A DNA stretch of 64,000 nucleotides from Candidatus Nanosynbacter sp. TM7-075 (GCF_022828255.1 NZ_JAJQJW010000002.1:1-64000), one strand, 5' to 3'. Shown: positions 1 through 9,140, numbered from the stretch's first letter. Made by a program: numbers and translations. Notes: generated by a model not told the origin, from the letters alone.

Positions 1-70
1 GCATAATGCCTTTCTGCGGGCTGTTTTCTTTGCATAAAAAAATCGCCCAAAATGGGCGATTATCACTTGA
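1..70. repeat. Direct repeat, copy 1 (cut by the window edge)
   Basis: Positions 1-54 are identical to 319-372, and similarity continues to about 70/388 with only two substitutions (at 55 and 67). The unit holds the end of a GC-rich 3' stem (GCGGGCT followed by GTTTTCTTT) and a short hairpin, AATCGCCC/GGGCGATT at 41-61, which on the minus strand is followed by a T-run. The second copy closes the small-peptide gene at 179-250. Copy 1 is therefore probably the 3' end of an upstream tandem copy of that locus lying left of the window. Confidence 0.85.
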
Positions 71-95
71 CATTACGCACAATTAGTTGTATTAT
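67..95 (+). promoter_or_regulatory. Promoter of the 23-aa peptide locus
   Basis: TTGACA at 67-72 and TATTAT at 90-95 are separated by 17 nt; an alternative -10, TATACT, lies at 93-98. This predicts a transcript starting near 102 that covers the folded leader and the small ORF. Confidence 0.7.
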
Positions 96-107
96 ACTAA
101 CAAGCTT

Positions 108-147
108 TCGCGACTTGTCAAAGGGCGAAAGTAGCCCTTGGTCGCGA
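108..147 (+). promoter_or_regulatory. Nested stem-loop in the 5' leader
   Basis: TCGCGAC (108-114) pairs with GTCGCGA (141-147), and inside it AAGGGC (121-126) pairs with GCCCTT (134-139). The structure ends about 17 nt before the Shine-Dalgarno of the peptide gene. It could be a stability element or a regulatory fold. No known riboswitch class was recognised. Confidence 0.6.
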
Positions 148-178
148 GTGAAGAGCATCTCTCTAAGGAGGTGATTTT

Positions 179-250
179 ATGTTCACTGTTATCATGGGCG
201 CCCTCTTCGTGTTCCTGGCTGTGCTGTTCCTTTTTGGGGGACAAAACTAG
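179..250 (+). CDS. Tiny single-pass membrane peptide (23 aa)
   Basis: This 24-codon ORF encodes a peptide starting MFTVIMGALF and ending FLFGGQN, almost entirely hydrophobic in the middle, so it probably forms one membrane helix. The start is set by AAGGAGGTGA at 165-174, a 10-nt complement of the usual 16S anti-SD and the strongest ribosome binding site in the window. Upstream are a good promoter and a nested stem-loop; downstream is a long-range stem resembling the one behind the membrane-peptide gene at 17667. No family was recognised. It could be a small regulatory or toxin-like membrane peptide, but nothing in the sequence decides this. Confidence 0.65.
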   Translation: MFTVIMGALFVFLAVLFLFGGQN

Positions 251-263
251 GTGGAAAGAGGGA

Positions 264-350
264 GGGCTGTAAAGCCCGCGGGAAGGAAACAGCTTGCCTA
301 GAAGGCTGTAAAGCCTCGGCATAATGCCTTTCTGCGGGCTGTTTTCTTTG
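264..350 (+). terminator. Structured 3' element of the peptide locus
   Basis: AGCCCGC (273-279) pairs over distance with GCGGGCT (334-340), which is followed by GTTTTCTTT. Two small hairpins with the same TGTAAA loop lie at 264-277 (GGGC/GCCC) and 303-316 (AGGC/GCCT). They compete with or nest around the outer stem. The same outer-arm sequences and T-rich tail recur at 17909-18030. Confidence 0.55.
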
Positions 351-388
351 CATAAAAAAATCGCCCAAAATGGACGATTATCACCTGA
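319..388. repeat. Direct repeat, copy 2
   Basis: Second copy of the sequence at 1-70. Here the hairpin has a mismatch (GGACGATT instead of GGGCGATT). It lies between the small-peptide gene and tRNA-Leu. Confidence 0.85.
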
Positions 389-397
389 AGCTGCCTC

Positions 398-484
398 TGG
401 TACCGCGGGCCGGACTTGAACCGGCACGAGCTATTGCTCACCAGATTTTGAGTCTAGCGCGTCTACCAATTCCGCCACCGCGGC
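398..484 (-). tRNA. tRNA-Leu (anticodon CAA)
   Basis: On the minus strand the acceptor arms GCCGCGG and CCGCGGT pair (G1-U72 wobble) and CCA is encoded (398-400). The D arm carries TGGCGGAATTGGTAGACGC, the anticodon loop is CTCAAAA (anticodon CAA), a long variable arm typical of class II leucine tRNAs is present, and the T arm reads GGTTCAAGTCC. The length is 87 nt. Confidence 0.95.
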
Positions 485-512
485 ACAAGAGAACGCTCCA
501 AGCTACCGTATG

Positions 513-541
513 ATTGTAACACAACTAGCAAATTCTCACAA
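513..541 (-). promoter_or_regulatory. Promoter of tRNA-Leu
   Basis: Read on the minus strand, TTGTGA (536-541) and TACAAT (513-518) are 17 nt apart, upstream of the tRNA 5' end at 484. Confidence 0.6.
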
Positions 542-587
542 GCACGACTTTTATTTGATATCAATTTGACGTATAATGAAAGAAGTT

Positions 588-1994
588 ATGTATCCGACGG
601 ATGATCAATCAAACGGTCGAGTGGGCATGCCGGTATCAGATCAGCGCCGATCTCTCACGCCGCCAACTCGCGACTCAGCAGCCTCACGAAATGCCGCTGC
701 TGATGTTATTCGTGGGCAGCTTGACGCTATTTATTCCAGAACAGAAGAGCAAAATTCTGCGCCAGAAAAAGCTCAGCCGCAATCATTTTCCGATCAATTA
801 CAGCCCAAGCCCGAAGTCAGGTCAGAACAGCCTAAGATACAAATAGCCAAACCTCAGCAAATTTCAACAATGCCACAGCCAGAACTAAAAAAAGACTCTG
901 CTAATCACGCTATGCGGACGGCACCGATTACCCAAACCCAGATTCAGCCAAAGCCACAAATTAACAATTCCGCTCCCGTAAACCAAACCGCTCAAACTCA
1001 AAATTCAACCATCCACACTCAAGTTTCAGCCGACCAATGGAAGCAATACCACAGCGCTTGGCAGAAATATTATCAGATGTATTACGAGCGTTACTACGCT
1101 GGCGACATTGCGGCAAAAAACCGTGAGATTTCTCGATTGACGAAGGAAAGTCAGAATATCACGCCAGTAATCAGCGAAGACGAGCCTCTGGACCCACAAA
1201 AAGCAGCTATAAAAGAACTCCGCAGTCAAATTCAGCAAAAGGTTCGCGACTCCGCAAATAAGGTGAAAAAATCCCGACATTTCGTTCCGGCGATTGCCGG
1301 ATTATCGGTGCTATTAGTCTTCATGTTTTTGCAATATAACCGCGTTATTTTCGGCGCGGTCGCAGCTTACACAACACCTGGCGCAATTAACCCGCAAAAC
1401 ATCATCGTTGACGCCTCCACTGACGTAACTGTCGGACCTGAACCTAGAATTATCATCCCAAAGATTAACGTTGACGCGCCAGTTATTTACGGCGCCGCCA
1501 GCGACACAAAATCGCAATCAAAAGCCATGGAGAAGGGAGTAGCTCACTTTTCAATTCCTGGCGCCAGCGCCGTGCCAGGCGAAGTCGGAAATGCCGTATT
1601 TGCCGCTCACTCCAGTAACGATGCTTTTGCTGGTGGCGATTATAAATTCGTCTTTGCTCAAAATGAAAAGTTGGTCAAGGGCGACATTATTTACATGAAT
1701 TACAACGGGAAACGCTACACTTATAAGATAACTTCAACAGAAGTTGTTATGCCGACCGAAGTTTCAAAAGTTCAGATTAACACAGATAAGCCAATGCTGA
1801 CACTTGTAAGCTGCGTGCCTTTAGGAACCGCAGAAAAGCGACTTCTTATCTTTGCAGAACAAATCAGCCCAGACCCAAGCAAAGCTACCACGACTTCTTC
1901 AGAATCCAGCTCAAATCAACAGCAAAGCAACAAATCAAATATCCCAGGAAAACCCGAGCCGACTTTGCTTGAGAAATTATTCGGCGGTCGATAA
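588..1994 (+). CDS. Membrane-anchored sortase-family transpeptidase
   Basis: The C-terminal domain is a sortase: His341 in FAAHSS, Cys409 in TLVSC and Arg418 in EKRLLIF form the expected catalytic triad. A membrane helix near residues 225-250 (AIAGLSVLLVFMFLQY) follows a long Pro/Gln-rich, probably disordered cytoplasmic N-terminus, and the tail is Ser/Gln-rich. Sortases attach surface proteins to cell wall or to each other outside the membrane. ATG at 576 overlaps the TATAAT at 572-577, so the in-frame ATG at 588 is preferred as a near-leaderless start. The gene converges with the PEGA protein gene, whose stop is only 8 nt away. The substrate and sortase class are not determined. Confidence 0.85.
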   Translation: MYPTDDQSNGRVGMPVSDQRRSLTPPTRDSAASRNAAADVIRGQLDAIYSRTEEQNSAPEKAQPQSFSDQLQPKPEVRSEQPKIQIAKPQQISTMPQPELKKDSANHAMRTAPITQTQIQPKPQINNSAPVNQTAQTQNSTIHTQVSADQWKQYHSAWQKYYQMYYERYYAGDIAAKNREISRLTKESQNITPVISEDEPLDPQKAAIKELRSQIQQKVRDSANKVKKSRHFVPAIAGLSVLLVFMFLQYNRVIFGAVAAYTTPGAINPQNIIVDASTDVTVGPEPRIIIPKINVDAPVIYGAASDTKSQSKAMEKGVAHFSIPGASAVPGEVGNAVFAAHSSNDAFAGGDYKFVFAQNEKLVKGDIIYMNYNGKRYTYKITSTEVVMPTEVSKVQINTDKPMLTLVSCVPLGTAEKRLLIFAEQISPDPSKATTTSSESSSNQQQSNKSNIPGKPEPTLLEKLFGGR

Positions 1995-2002
1995 ATTATC
2001 TA

Positions 2003-3499
2003 TTAATTGAACAGCCCAACAGATCCATTGTCCATATTCATTTTACTCAGGACAAATTTTCCAGAAGCGTTGGTCGTCAATCCGTAAACGTATCGCTGAT
2101 TCGAGGACAAAACAGAATCCAAACCAGGCTTAACGCTTATCAATGTATGAGCGTTCGTGCCGTCAAACTCGCGAATCTCCATTTTTCCCGACGCAGAAAC
2201 GCTACGAATATAAAAATTGTCAAGCCACTTCACTTCCTGCGCCACGCCGATATTAAACGCGCTCGACAGTTCTTTACGCTCCAAATCGTAAGTCTGCAGT
2301 ACCGCGCTGTTTTGTGTCACGATAAATCGCCCAGCATTATCCATCATTACGTTAGCAATCGCATTATCAGTCTTAATGATCTTCGCCGTTTTCAAGAACT
2401 CTTTTTGGCGGTCCTTAGAATCTGAAATGTCGCCTCTGTAAATTGTCATATTTTTGCCATCAGTCAAAACTACAGTGTCTTTATTGAAATAGCGAGAAAT
2501 TCGAATTACCGGGGTAGAATCAGCAGCAAAAGTGCCGATCACAAACAGCTCTTTCCAATCTCGTTTCCAAATTCCTGCCACTTTTTTACCGTCAACAACA
2601 GCCAGGTAGGACAAACGATCGTCGCCGTAAAGCTTGAAAGATTCGACGCCAGTCAAGATTGGGCTGGAAATTGTCGAGCTATCAAGATCAACTCGTCTCA
2701 ATTCGCCAGTTTCCTGCAAGGCGTAAGCCGTGTGCGCGCCAGTCCCCGCAAAGCCGATTTGCTTAATTCCAAAACCGGTCATCGCCGTTACGTCAATAAT
2801 TTTCTCTGGATTTTCTCTATCAAAAACCAACCACTGCACGCCCGTAGCATTATTTTCCGTTGGATACGAATGCTTCACTAGCGCGTAACGAGAATCGCGG
2901 TCCCACTCCGACACGGTAAACGTATGATTATCAGAGGACAGGGAATAGCCAGTCAAAACGCTCGTACTTAACGCATGCTCCGTGAACTTTTCCTTATCTT
3001 TGTTCGTGTCGCGAATGTCGCCAATTGTCAAAATCGGAGTTTTATCCTTAACGCCAAATCCCATCAAGAAATTACCAGCTGGCGACAAAGAAACAGATTG
3101 CAATGAGTCAAACGTTTTCACCTCGGTGGTTTCGCGTTTTGTCGGAATCAGCCTGGCGTAATTCAAATTTGTCACTGTATCAGATTTAATATTTAGCGTT
3201 TTTTGCCACGGTTCGTATTTATCCAATTTCATCGAAAAAGTGTGCTTGCCAGGAAGAACGGTGCTTTTCGTTGGAGTGCGGCGCAGCTCCATATCGTCAA
3301 CATAAACCAGCGCCCCGCCAGGATGTGATTCGTATTGAACAAGTCCAGTCTGTTGCAATTCTTTCGTATTTGGATCAAACGTATAGCCGAGCATTCTAAA
3401 CGTCAAAAACGTAAGAAGAATTATAAGTGATAATGTCATCAGCGTGTACACAAAGGTCCGCCGCGCGAGCTCTTTAGTGCGATTCTTTTTCTGGTACAT
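2003..3499 (-). CDS. PEGA-domain membrane protein
   Basis: 498 aa. A basic N-terminus is followed by one membrane helix (about residues 15-38). A PEGA domain then spans about residues 50-120, with the motif HPGGALVYVDDMELRRTPTK and the later PGKHTFSMKLDKYEPW. The remaining 370 residues are rich in short beta-strand-like segments and look like an extracytoplasmic beta-propeller. PEGA domains are usually extracellular wall- or surface-associated modules. The TATAAT at 3510-3515 lies 10 nt before the start. The beta-propeller idea is an inference from strand periodicity only. Confidence 0.7.
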   Translation of the reverse strand: MYQKKNRTKELARRTFVYTLMTLSLIILLTFLTFRMLGYTFDPNTKELQQTGLVQYESHPGGALVYVDDMELRRTPTKSTVLPGKHTFSMKLDKYEPWQKTLNIKSDTVTNLNYARLIPTKRETTEVKTFDSLQSVSLSPAGNFLMGFGVKDKTPILTIGDIRDTNKDKEKFTEHALSTSVLTGYSLSSDNHTFTVSEWDRDSRYALVKHSYPTENNATGVQWLVFDRENPEKIIDVTAMTGFGIKQIGFAGTGAHTAYALQETGELRRVDLDSSTISSPILTGVESFKLYGDDRLSYLAVVDGKKVAGIWKRDWKELFVIGTFAADSTPVIRISRYFNKDTVVLTDGKNMTIYRGDISDSKDRQKEFLKTAKIIKTDNAIANVMMDNAGRFIVTQNSAVLQTYDLERKELSSAFNIGVAQEVKWLDNFYIRSVSASGKMEIREFDGTNAHTLISVKPGLDSVLSSNQRYVYGLTTNASGKFVLSKMNMDNGSVGLFN

Positions 3500-3588
3500 A
3501 ATTACGGAAATTATAACATATTTTTACACTTGAAAAAACCTTAGGCGATTTGTAATATAATATATAGTAATAAACATTAGGGGGATTA

Positions 3589-4611
3589 ATGGCAAGTAAA
3601 AACTACGTGGTTATCAATGGACGAGCTTACAATACTATTACCGGAATGGTAATGGATGATATTAATATTGAAAAATCTGAAATAGAAAAAGAACAATCAA
3701 TCGGTAGGCGCGGTACATCTGTATCAAATATTCACGCCGCACACGTTCAGAAATCCAGCACATTGAATCGTCGGCACGTTAAAATGCCACAGCGTACGCC
3801 ATTGGCTGCCAAACCCCAGAAAGCTCGCGTCGACGTGAAGCAACATGTCGCCGTGAAGAAGTTTTCTACGTCAATTGTCAGCAAGCCAGCTCCTCAGAAA
3901 ATTGCTATTAACCGCCCAGCCGAGACTCACCCCGTTACTCGTCGCGCTCAACAAAGACCTCTTAGCGTCAACACTAAATTGCGAAAAGAACGCCAGCCTC
4001 TGGCTATGAATAACAATCCGCTTGTCGCCGTCGCTCCGCAAAAAATAGAAAAGCCAGTCGTAAAAACCGCTCATCAATTGAAAAACGAAGCGATTGAGAA
4101 AGCTTTGTCGAATGAGATTATCAGCAATAAAAAAGCACGTCGACGCCAGAAAAAGGGCGGCGCATTACGTTGGTTGAATACGTTTTCTGTGGGATTTGCA
4201 GTGATGCTGCTCGGTGGCTATTTAACATATCTGAGTATGCCAAATATCTCTATAAAAATGGCAGCCGTTCAATCAGGAATTGACGCCAAATATCCAGGCT
4301 ACAAGCCAGACGGCTATGCGCTGAACGGACCTATCAAATTCAAATCGGGCGAGGTCTCTATGAAATATGCCTACGCCGACGGAAGTTCAGGGTACACCAT
4401 AACTCAGCAAAAAAGCGGTTGGAATTCATCAGCAGTGAAAGAATTCTTCTCTGAAAAGCACAAGAATCCAAACACCACGATGATCGACGGATTGACAATT
4501 TACAGCGGCGGGAAAGAAGCGGCTTGGGTGAACGGCGGAATCCTATATCAAATCAGCGGCGACGCGAACCTCTCAAGCAGTCAAATTGAAAAAATCGCCA
4601 CTAGTCTGTAA
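3589..4611 (+). CDS. Single-pass membrane protein, unknown function
   Basis: 340 aa. The first 190 residues are Lys/Arg/Gln-rich and look disordered. One membrane helix lies at about 195-215 (FSVGFAVMLLGGYLTYLSM), followed by an exported domain of about 125 residues that ends NGGILYQISGDANLSSSQI. The last part recalls the small alpha/beta DUF4367-type fold, but this is a weak resemblance. Translation starts after AGGGGGATTA, a clear Shine-Dalgarno, and TATAAT lies near 3557, so unlike gltX downstream this gene has a leader. Confidence 0.6.
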   Translation: MASKNYVVINGRAYNTITGMVMDDINIEKSEIEKEQSIGRRGTSVSNIHAAHVQKSSTLNRRHVKMPQRTPLAAKPQKARVDVKQHVAVKKFSTSIVSKPAPQKIAINRPAETHPVTRRAQQRPLSVNTKLRKERQPLAMNNNPLVAVAPQKIEKPVVKTAHQLKNEAIEKALSNEIISNKKARRRQKKGGALRWLNTFSVGFAVMLLGGYLTYLSMPNISIKMAAVQSGIDAKYPGYKPDGYALNGPIKFKSGEVSMKYAYADGSSGYTITQQKSGWNSSAVKEFFSEKHKNPNTTMIDGLTIYSGGKEAAWVNGGILYQISGDANLSSSQIEKIATSL

Positions 4612-4640
4612 CTCATCAGATAACGTGCTATAATTTACTC

Positions 4641-6086
4641 ATGACTATTAGAACTCGTTTTGCGCCAAGTCCGACTGGCTATATTCACTTAGGCAACGTT
4701 CGCACCGCGCTATACACATACCTTGTTGCCAGAGCGCGTCAGGGAAATTTCATCTTACGCATTGAAGACACGGACCAAGCTCGGTTCGTCGAAGGCGCGG
4801 AAGAAATGATTTTGGAAACCTTAAATTGGCTAGGGCTAAATTGGGATGAAGGACCAACTCTTAACAATCCAAAAGAAGAGTCTGGCAATTTTGGTCCATA
4901 TCACCAAACAGATCGCCGCGACATTTACATAAAGTGGGCAAAGAAAATGATCAGCGAAGGACTAGCTTACGCCGATCCGTACACGCCTGAAGAAGTGCAA
5001 GTTTTCCGCGACAAAGCCAGGGCTGAAAAGCGCGCATTTTTATATCGCGACCATCGTCCAGAAAATCCGCCAGAGTGGCAGCTCGGGATGCCGCTGCGCT
5101 TCAAAGTTCCGGAAATTAAGCGATATTCTTGGAAAGACGCCGTTATGGGTGAGTTGTCGGCTGGCCCAGAAGCTTTGGACGATTTCATTCTGATCAAAGC
5201 AGACGGTCTGCCAACCTACAATTTTGCACACATCATTGACGATTTCGAGATGCAAGTCACACACGTGATTCGCGGCTCGGAATATATTGCAAGTACACCT
5301 AAATATCTGTCGCTTTACGAGGCGCTTAAAATTACACCACCAATTCTGGCGCACGTGCCACACATTATGGCGCCATCGGGAAATAAAAAACTTGGCAAGC
5401 GTGACGGTGCTAAAAGCGTAACTGAGTATCGATCAGAGGGAATTTTGCCAGAAGCGATGCTTAATTTCTTAGCGCAACTTGGCTGGAATGATGGCACGGA
5501 ACAGGAAATTTTCAGCAAAGCCGAACTGATTGAAAAGTTCTCGCTTGATCGCGTTCAAAAATCTGGCGCACGCTTTGACGAACAGCGACTCATTTGGCTG
5601 AATGGTCAATGGATCCGCTCGCTTAGTTTGGACGATCTTTATTCTCGCTGCCAATCATTCTGGGGCGAAGAAGCCAAAAACGCCGATGAATCGTATAAAA
5701 AACGCGTTCTAGAATTAGCGCAAGATCGCTTGAAGACATTACAGGATTTGCCAAAATTAACAAGTTATTTCTTCGTCGAGCCTGAAATTGACACGGAATT
5801 AATTGACGGAAATAAGCAACTTCGCAAATTAACCGACGACGAACGACGAGAGTTATTGTCAATTGCTCGTCAAGAATTCGAGAAAATTACAGACTGGACG
5901 CCAGAAACAATTCAGAATTGCCTTAATGAATTACTGGAAACGACGGGACAGAAGCCGGGGATTTTGTTTAGTCTGGTGAGAATTGTGACAACGTGGGCGC
6001 CGTTTAGTCCGCAACTTAACGACACACTGGCGCTAATTGGCAAGGAAAAAACTCTGCAAAGAATCGATAATTATCTACAAAAATAG
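4641..6086 (+). CDS. gltX: Glutamate-tRNA ligase
   Basis: 481 aa class I synthetase that charges tRNA-Glu for translation (and tRNA-Gln in organisms using the indirect route). The HIGH-like motif is PSPTGYIHLGNVRTALY at residues 9-25 and the KMSKS-like loop is KKLGKRDG near residue 250. The Rossmann fold and the C-terminal anticodon-binding helical bundle are of normal length. TATAAT at 4629-4634 ends six bases before the ATG and no Shine-Dalgarno is visible, a textbook leaderless arrangement. A tRNA-Glu gene is present at 11.5 kb. Confidence 0.97.
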   Translation: MTIRTRFAPSPTGYIHLGNVRTALYTYLVARARQGNFILRIEDTDQARFVEGAEEMILETLNWLGLNWDEGPTLNNPKEESGNFGPYHQTDRRDIYIKWAKKMISEGLAYADPYTPEEVQVFRDKARAEKRAFLYRDHRPENPPEWQLGMPLRFKVPEIKRYSWKDAVMGELSAGPEALDDFILIKADGLPTYNFAHIIDDFEMQVTHVIRGSEYIASTPKYLSLYEALKITPPILAHVPHIMAPSGNKKLGKRDGAKSVTEYRSEGILPEAMLNFLAQLGWNDGTEQEIFSKAELIEKFSLDRVQKSGARFDEQRLIWLNGQWIRSLSLDDLYSRCQSFWGEEAKNADESYKKRVLELAQDRLKTLQDLPKLTSYFFVEPEIDTELIDGNKQLRKLTDDERRELLSIARQEFEKITDWTPETIQNCLNELLETTGQKPGILFSLVRIVTTWAPFSPQLNDTLALIGKEKTLQRIDNYLQK

Positions 6087-6124
6087 TTTATTCGTGCGCC
6101 GAAAATGCTATACTAAGCATAAGC

Positions 6125-7231
6125 ATGAATGTTGAAAAAATAGATAAATCAGGACAAAAAAAGAACGCTCGCTGGGAGTCGTTCAAAGAATGGGTAAAAA
6201 AGCATATTCTGGCAATCGTACTCGTGGCGAGCGCGATGGTTATTGCTGGAGTTTTCATAATTGCAATTCACTCCATAAAATACGAGCAGACTGCTAGCGT
6301 GGAACTGAAATTGCCAACTAAAAAACCTGCGCCGAAGAAGTTTTATTCGCCGCTAACTGGCGTGGAAATCGCGAACGAAGCCGCCGCGAAGCTACCTGTA
6401 ACTGGCGTGATGATCGAGAATAGTCCAGCCGCCAGACCACAGTCAGGGCTGAAGAAAGCTGGCGTGGTTTATGAAGCCGTGGCGGAGGGCGGAATTACTA
6501 GGTTTTTGGCTCTGTATCAGGGAGAAAAGCCTGCGTTGATCGGCCCAGTACGAAGCTTGAGATTATACTATTTGAGCTGGGCGGCGCCATATCAAGCATC
6601 AATCGCACACGTTGGCGGAAGCCCCAACGCTTTATCTCAAGTCAGAAACGGCAATTATCGCGACATCGACCAGTTCTTTAATGATGGATCATATTGGCGA
6701 TCTCGCGACCGCTACGCGCCGCACAACGTCTATACTTCAGGAGAAAAACTTGACCAATTGAACAGCGCAAAAGGCTATAACAATTCCGAATTCACCAGCT
6801 TCGCGCGAGTAGACGGCAAGCCCGTAGAATCACCAAATGCTACATCTGTAAACATAAATCTCAGCGGCTCACTCTACAACACCTCATACGCTTACGACAA
6901 GGCATCAAATTCTTACCTCAGGAGCATGGCTGGCGCGCCACATAATGATAGAGAGGGCGGGCAAATTGCTCCAAACACTGTTGTAGCTATGGAAGTGGAC
7001 GTTGAAGCTCGGGCTCAAAATTACGATGGCTACGAAGACGTCAAAACGACAGGATCCGGCAAAGCTTACATTTTCCAAAACGGCGCAGTCGCCACTGCCA
7101 CTTGGTCAAAAGCGGACATAAATTCGCCGCTTAAATTGACAGACGAATCTGGAAAAGACGTCGCCTTAAATCGCGGACAAACATGGATTGCAGCCTTCAC
7201 GCCAGGAAGGGGAAGTGTTTCATGGCAATAG
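6125..7231 (+). CDS. DUF3048 (YerB-like) membrane-anchored protein
   Basis: 368 aa. One N-terminal membrane helix (about 30-50) precedes a DUF3048 domain recognised by PLTGVEIANEAAAKLPVTGV, MIENSPAARPQSGL, AEGGITRFLALYQ and IGPVRSLRLYY. The C-terminal DUF3048 half includes YDKASNSYLRSMAGAPHND. The family is exported and of unknown biochemical role; the Bacillus relative YerB is a lipoprotein, whereas here a helix anchors it. TATACT lies at 6109-6114. The stop overlaps the start of the histidine kinase gene (ATGGCAATAG), so the two are likely co-translated. Confidence 0.8.
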   Translation: MNVEKIDKSGQKKNARWESFKEWVKKHILAIVLVASAMVIAGVFIIAIHSIKYEQTASVELKLPTKKPAPKKFYSPLTGVEIANEAAAKLPVTGVMIENSPAARPQSGLKKAGVVYEAVAEGGITRFLALYQGEKPALIGPVRSLRLYYLSWAAPYQASIAHVGGSPNALSQVRNGNYRDIDQFFNDGSYWRSRDRYAPHNVYTSGEKLDQLNSAKGYNNSEFTSFARVDGKPVESPNATSVNINLSGSLYNTSYAYDKASNSYLRSMAGAPHNDREGGQIAPNTVVAMEVDVEARAQNYDGYEDVKTTGSGKAYIFQNGAVATATWSKADINSPLKLTDESGKDVALNRGQTWIAAFTPGRGSVSWQ

Positions 7232-8748
7232 ATCCGGCATCTAAAACCCTGCGCGAGTACAAACAATATTATTGTCGAAAAGTCATATTAGTCTTACTGT
7301 CAGCGAGCGCCTGCATCATATTAGGACTGGGAATCGCACTACACTTCACGGCAATTTCCATATTCCAGCTAAATTTCTGGATCATTATTTTAATTACCGC
7401 CATCTTACAAATCCTATTTTCAATTTCTATCGTTAAAATCATCGCCGCGCCGCTCAATAAAATTCTGGCAGCACTCTCTCATAAAATTGGCGAACCGACG
7501 ACCGACACTCCGCCAAATCCTAACGACAAACGCTACGAAAAAACCGGATTTAAGACTGCGCTTCAGGCAATTTATGGCGATTATCAGCCAGAGCAAAAAC
7601 CAGCTAGCGACAACGACAAGCCAAAAATCCCGCTCACTCAAGCCCTGAATCAAGCCAGTACTGGCGTCGTGATTCTTAATTCCAATCAGAAAATTATCTT
7701 CGCCAATTCCGCCGCCCCGATTTCCAGGAACGCAAAAGGCGAGGATTTTCTGGCGCTTGATTTTATAAACGAGCCGAGCATTTCCGATTGGCTTCACGAA
7801 ATCTCCAATGAGAAAATTAAAGCCGAGCGTCGCTGGCAACGCATTAGCACCAACCCTGATATAATCCAAAAAACGCGGATCTTTGATATCGTGGCTTCAT
7901 TTGAGAAAGGCGCCACCGCCGAAACTGTCATTTTTCTCATCGACAAGTCTAAAGGATATTTGCCAGAAGAAGAGGACCTCAATTTTATCTCATTTGCCGC
8001 TCACGAGCTCCGCGGACCGATTACAGTTATTCGTGGCTATCTGGACATTATCAACGAAGAGTTTGCTGGACGCTTACAGGGCGATGAAAGGCAACTTCTT
8101 GATAGGTTGGTGGTTTCGTCCAACCGCTTGTCTAGCTACATTGACAACATTCTTAATGTTGCCAGATACGATAGGCACCACTTGAAGGTTTATCTGCTGG
8201 AAGACACTGTCGCTAATATTTACGCCTCGATTGCTGATGATATGCAACTTCGTGCCTCGACTCAACACAGAATGCTCAGCGTCAATATTCCAGACGACCT
8301 CCCAACCGTAGCCGCTGACCACGGAAGCATCGGGGAAGTGATTGGCAATCTAATTGACAATGCCATTAAATACAGTTTTGAGGGCGGGTCCGTAACCGTT
8401 TCCGCGGAGAAAAAAGGCGACTTCGTGGAAGTGTCCGTCGCCGATAATGGGATTGGTATGCCGGCGAATGTCGTGGACAATTTGTTCCATAAGTTCTATC
8501 GATCGCACAGATCACGCGAAGCCGTGGCTGGGACGGGAATTGGGCTTTATATTTGCAAAGCCTTTGTCGAATCTCACGGCGGCTCGATAATCGCTCGATC
8601 CCGCGAAAACGAAGGCTCGGTTTTCTCGTTCACTTTGCCAATTTATGCTACAGTTAAAGATAAATTGTTAGAAGACGGGCAGTTGAATAATCAATTGATA
8701 CGAAAGGGTGGCGGCTGGATAAAAAATCACGCTATGTATAAGGGCTAG
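7222..8748 (+). CDS. Sensor histidine kinase (two-component system 1)
   Basis: 508 aa inner-membrane sensor. Two helices lie in the first 80 residues with almost no extracellular loop. A PAS-like segment follows (about 130-235), then HisKA with the phospho-accepting His261 in FAAHELRGPITVIRGY, and a HATPase domain with the N box NLIDNAIKYS, G1 DNGIGMP and G2 GTGIGLYIC. The start overlaps the DUF3048 gene; an upstream in-frame ATG at 7183 would lie deep inside that gene and is less likely. The cognate receiver is encoded 8 nt downstream. Confidence 0.92.
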   Translation: MAIDPASKTLREYKQYYCRKVILVLLSASACIILGLGIALHFTAISIFQLNFWIIILITAILQILFSISIVKIIAAPLNKILAALSHKIGEPTTDTPPNPNDKRYEKTGFKTALQAIYGDYQPEQKPASDNDKPKIPLTQALNQASTGVVILNSNQKIIFANSAAPISRNAKGEDFLALDFINEPSISDWLHEISNEKIKAERRWQRISTNPDIIQKTRIFDIVASFEKGATAETVIFLIDKSKGYLPEEEDLNFISFAAHELRGPITVIRGYLDIINEEFAGRLQGDERQLLDRLVVSSNRLSSYIDNILNVARYDRHHLKVYLLEDTVANIYASIADDMQLRASTQHRMLSVNIPDDLPTVAADHGSIGEVIGNLIDNAIKYSFEGGSVTVSAEKKGDFVEVSVADNGIGMPANVVDNLFHKFYRSHRSREAVAGTGIGLYICKAFVESHGGSIIARSRENEGSVFSFTLPIYATVKDKLLEDGQLNNQLIRKGGGWIKNHAMYKG

Positions 8749-8756
8749 GAGGAATT

Positions 8757-9140
8757 ATGATAAAGACAATTTTATGCGTGGAAGATGACCGATTTATTGG
8801 CGAAATGTACGTCAGAAGTCTGCAAAAAGCGGGATATGACGTGACGTGGGTGGTTGACGGGAATGACGGGCTAGTGGCGGCACGCAACCAGAACTTTGAC
8901 TTGATAATCTTAGATTTGATGCTACCAGAGCAACGCGGTGACCAGATTTTAGACGCACTGAGAAATAATAATGTCGATTTGGTTCCGAATAGTAAGATTC
9001 TGATTATGACCAATTTTGAGCAGGATGAGGCTTCACGAAAATCCGTCATGAGTCGTGTTGACGGATATCTAATTAAGGCTGACATTACGCCGCGGAATTT
9101 GATAGATGTCGTCAAGCAGATGAGTAGCGACAACTCTTAG
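8757..9140 (+). CDS. Single-domain response regulator (CheY-like)
   Basis: 127 aa, a receiver domain only. The acidic pair is in CVEDDRF, the phosphorylated Asp53 is in ILDLMLPEQRG, and the conserved Lys lies in YLIKAD. No output domain is present, so it must act by protein-protein contact or as a phosphate relay or sink for the preceding kinase. The start has a good Shine-Dalgarno (AGGAGG), with 8 nt between the kinase stop and this ATG. Confidence 0.92.
   Translation: MIKTILCVEDDRFIGEMYVRSLQKAGYDVTWVVDGNDGLVAARNQNFDLIILDLMLPEQRGDQILDALRNNNVDLVPNSKILIMTNFEQDEASRKSVMSRVDGYLIKADITPRNLIDVVKQMSSDNS

Noticed and set aside
92-427. 111-codon minus-strand frame over the small-peptide locus and tRNA-Leu
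   Set aside because: It overlaps structured RNA, the tRNA and the opposite-strand peptide gene, and has no start signals.
4604-4625. CTGATGAG on the minus strand near 4611 as another hammerhead core
   Set aside because: No GAAA partner or supporting stems occur at the required distance.
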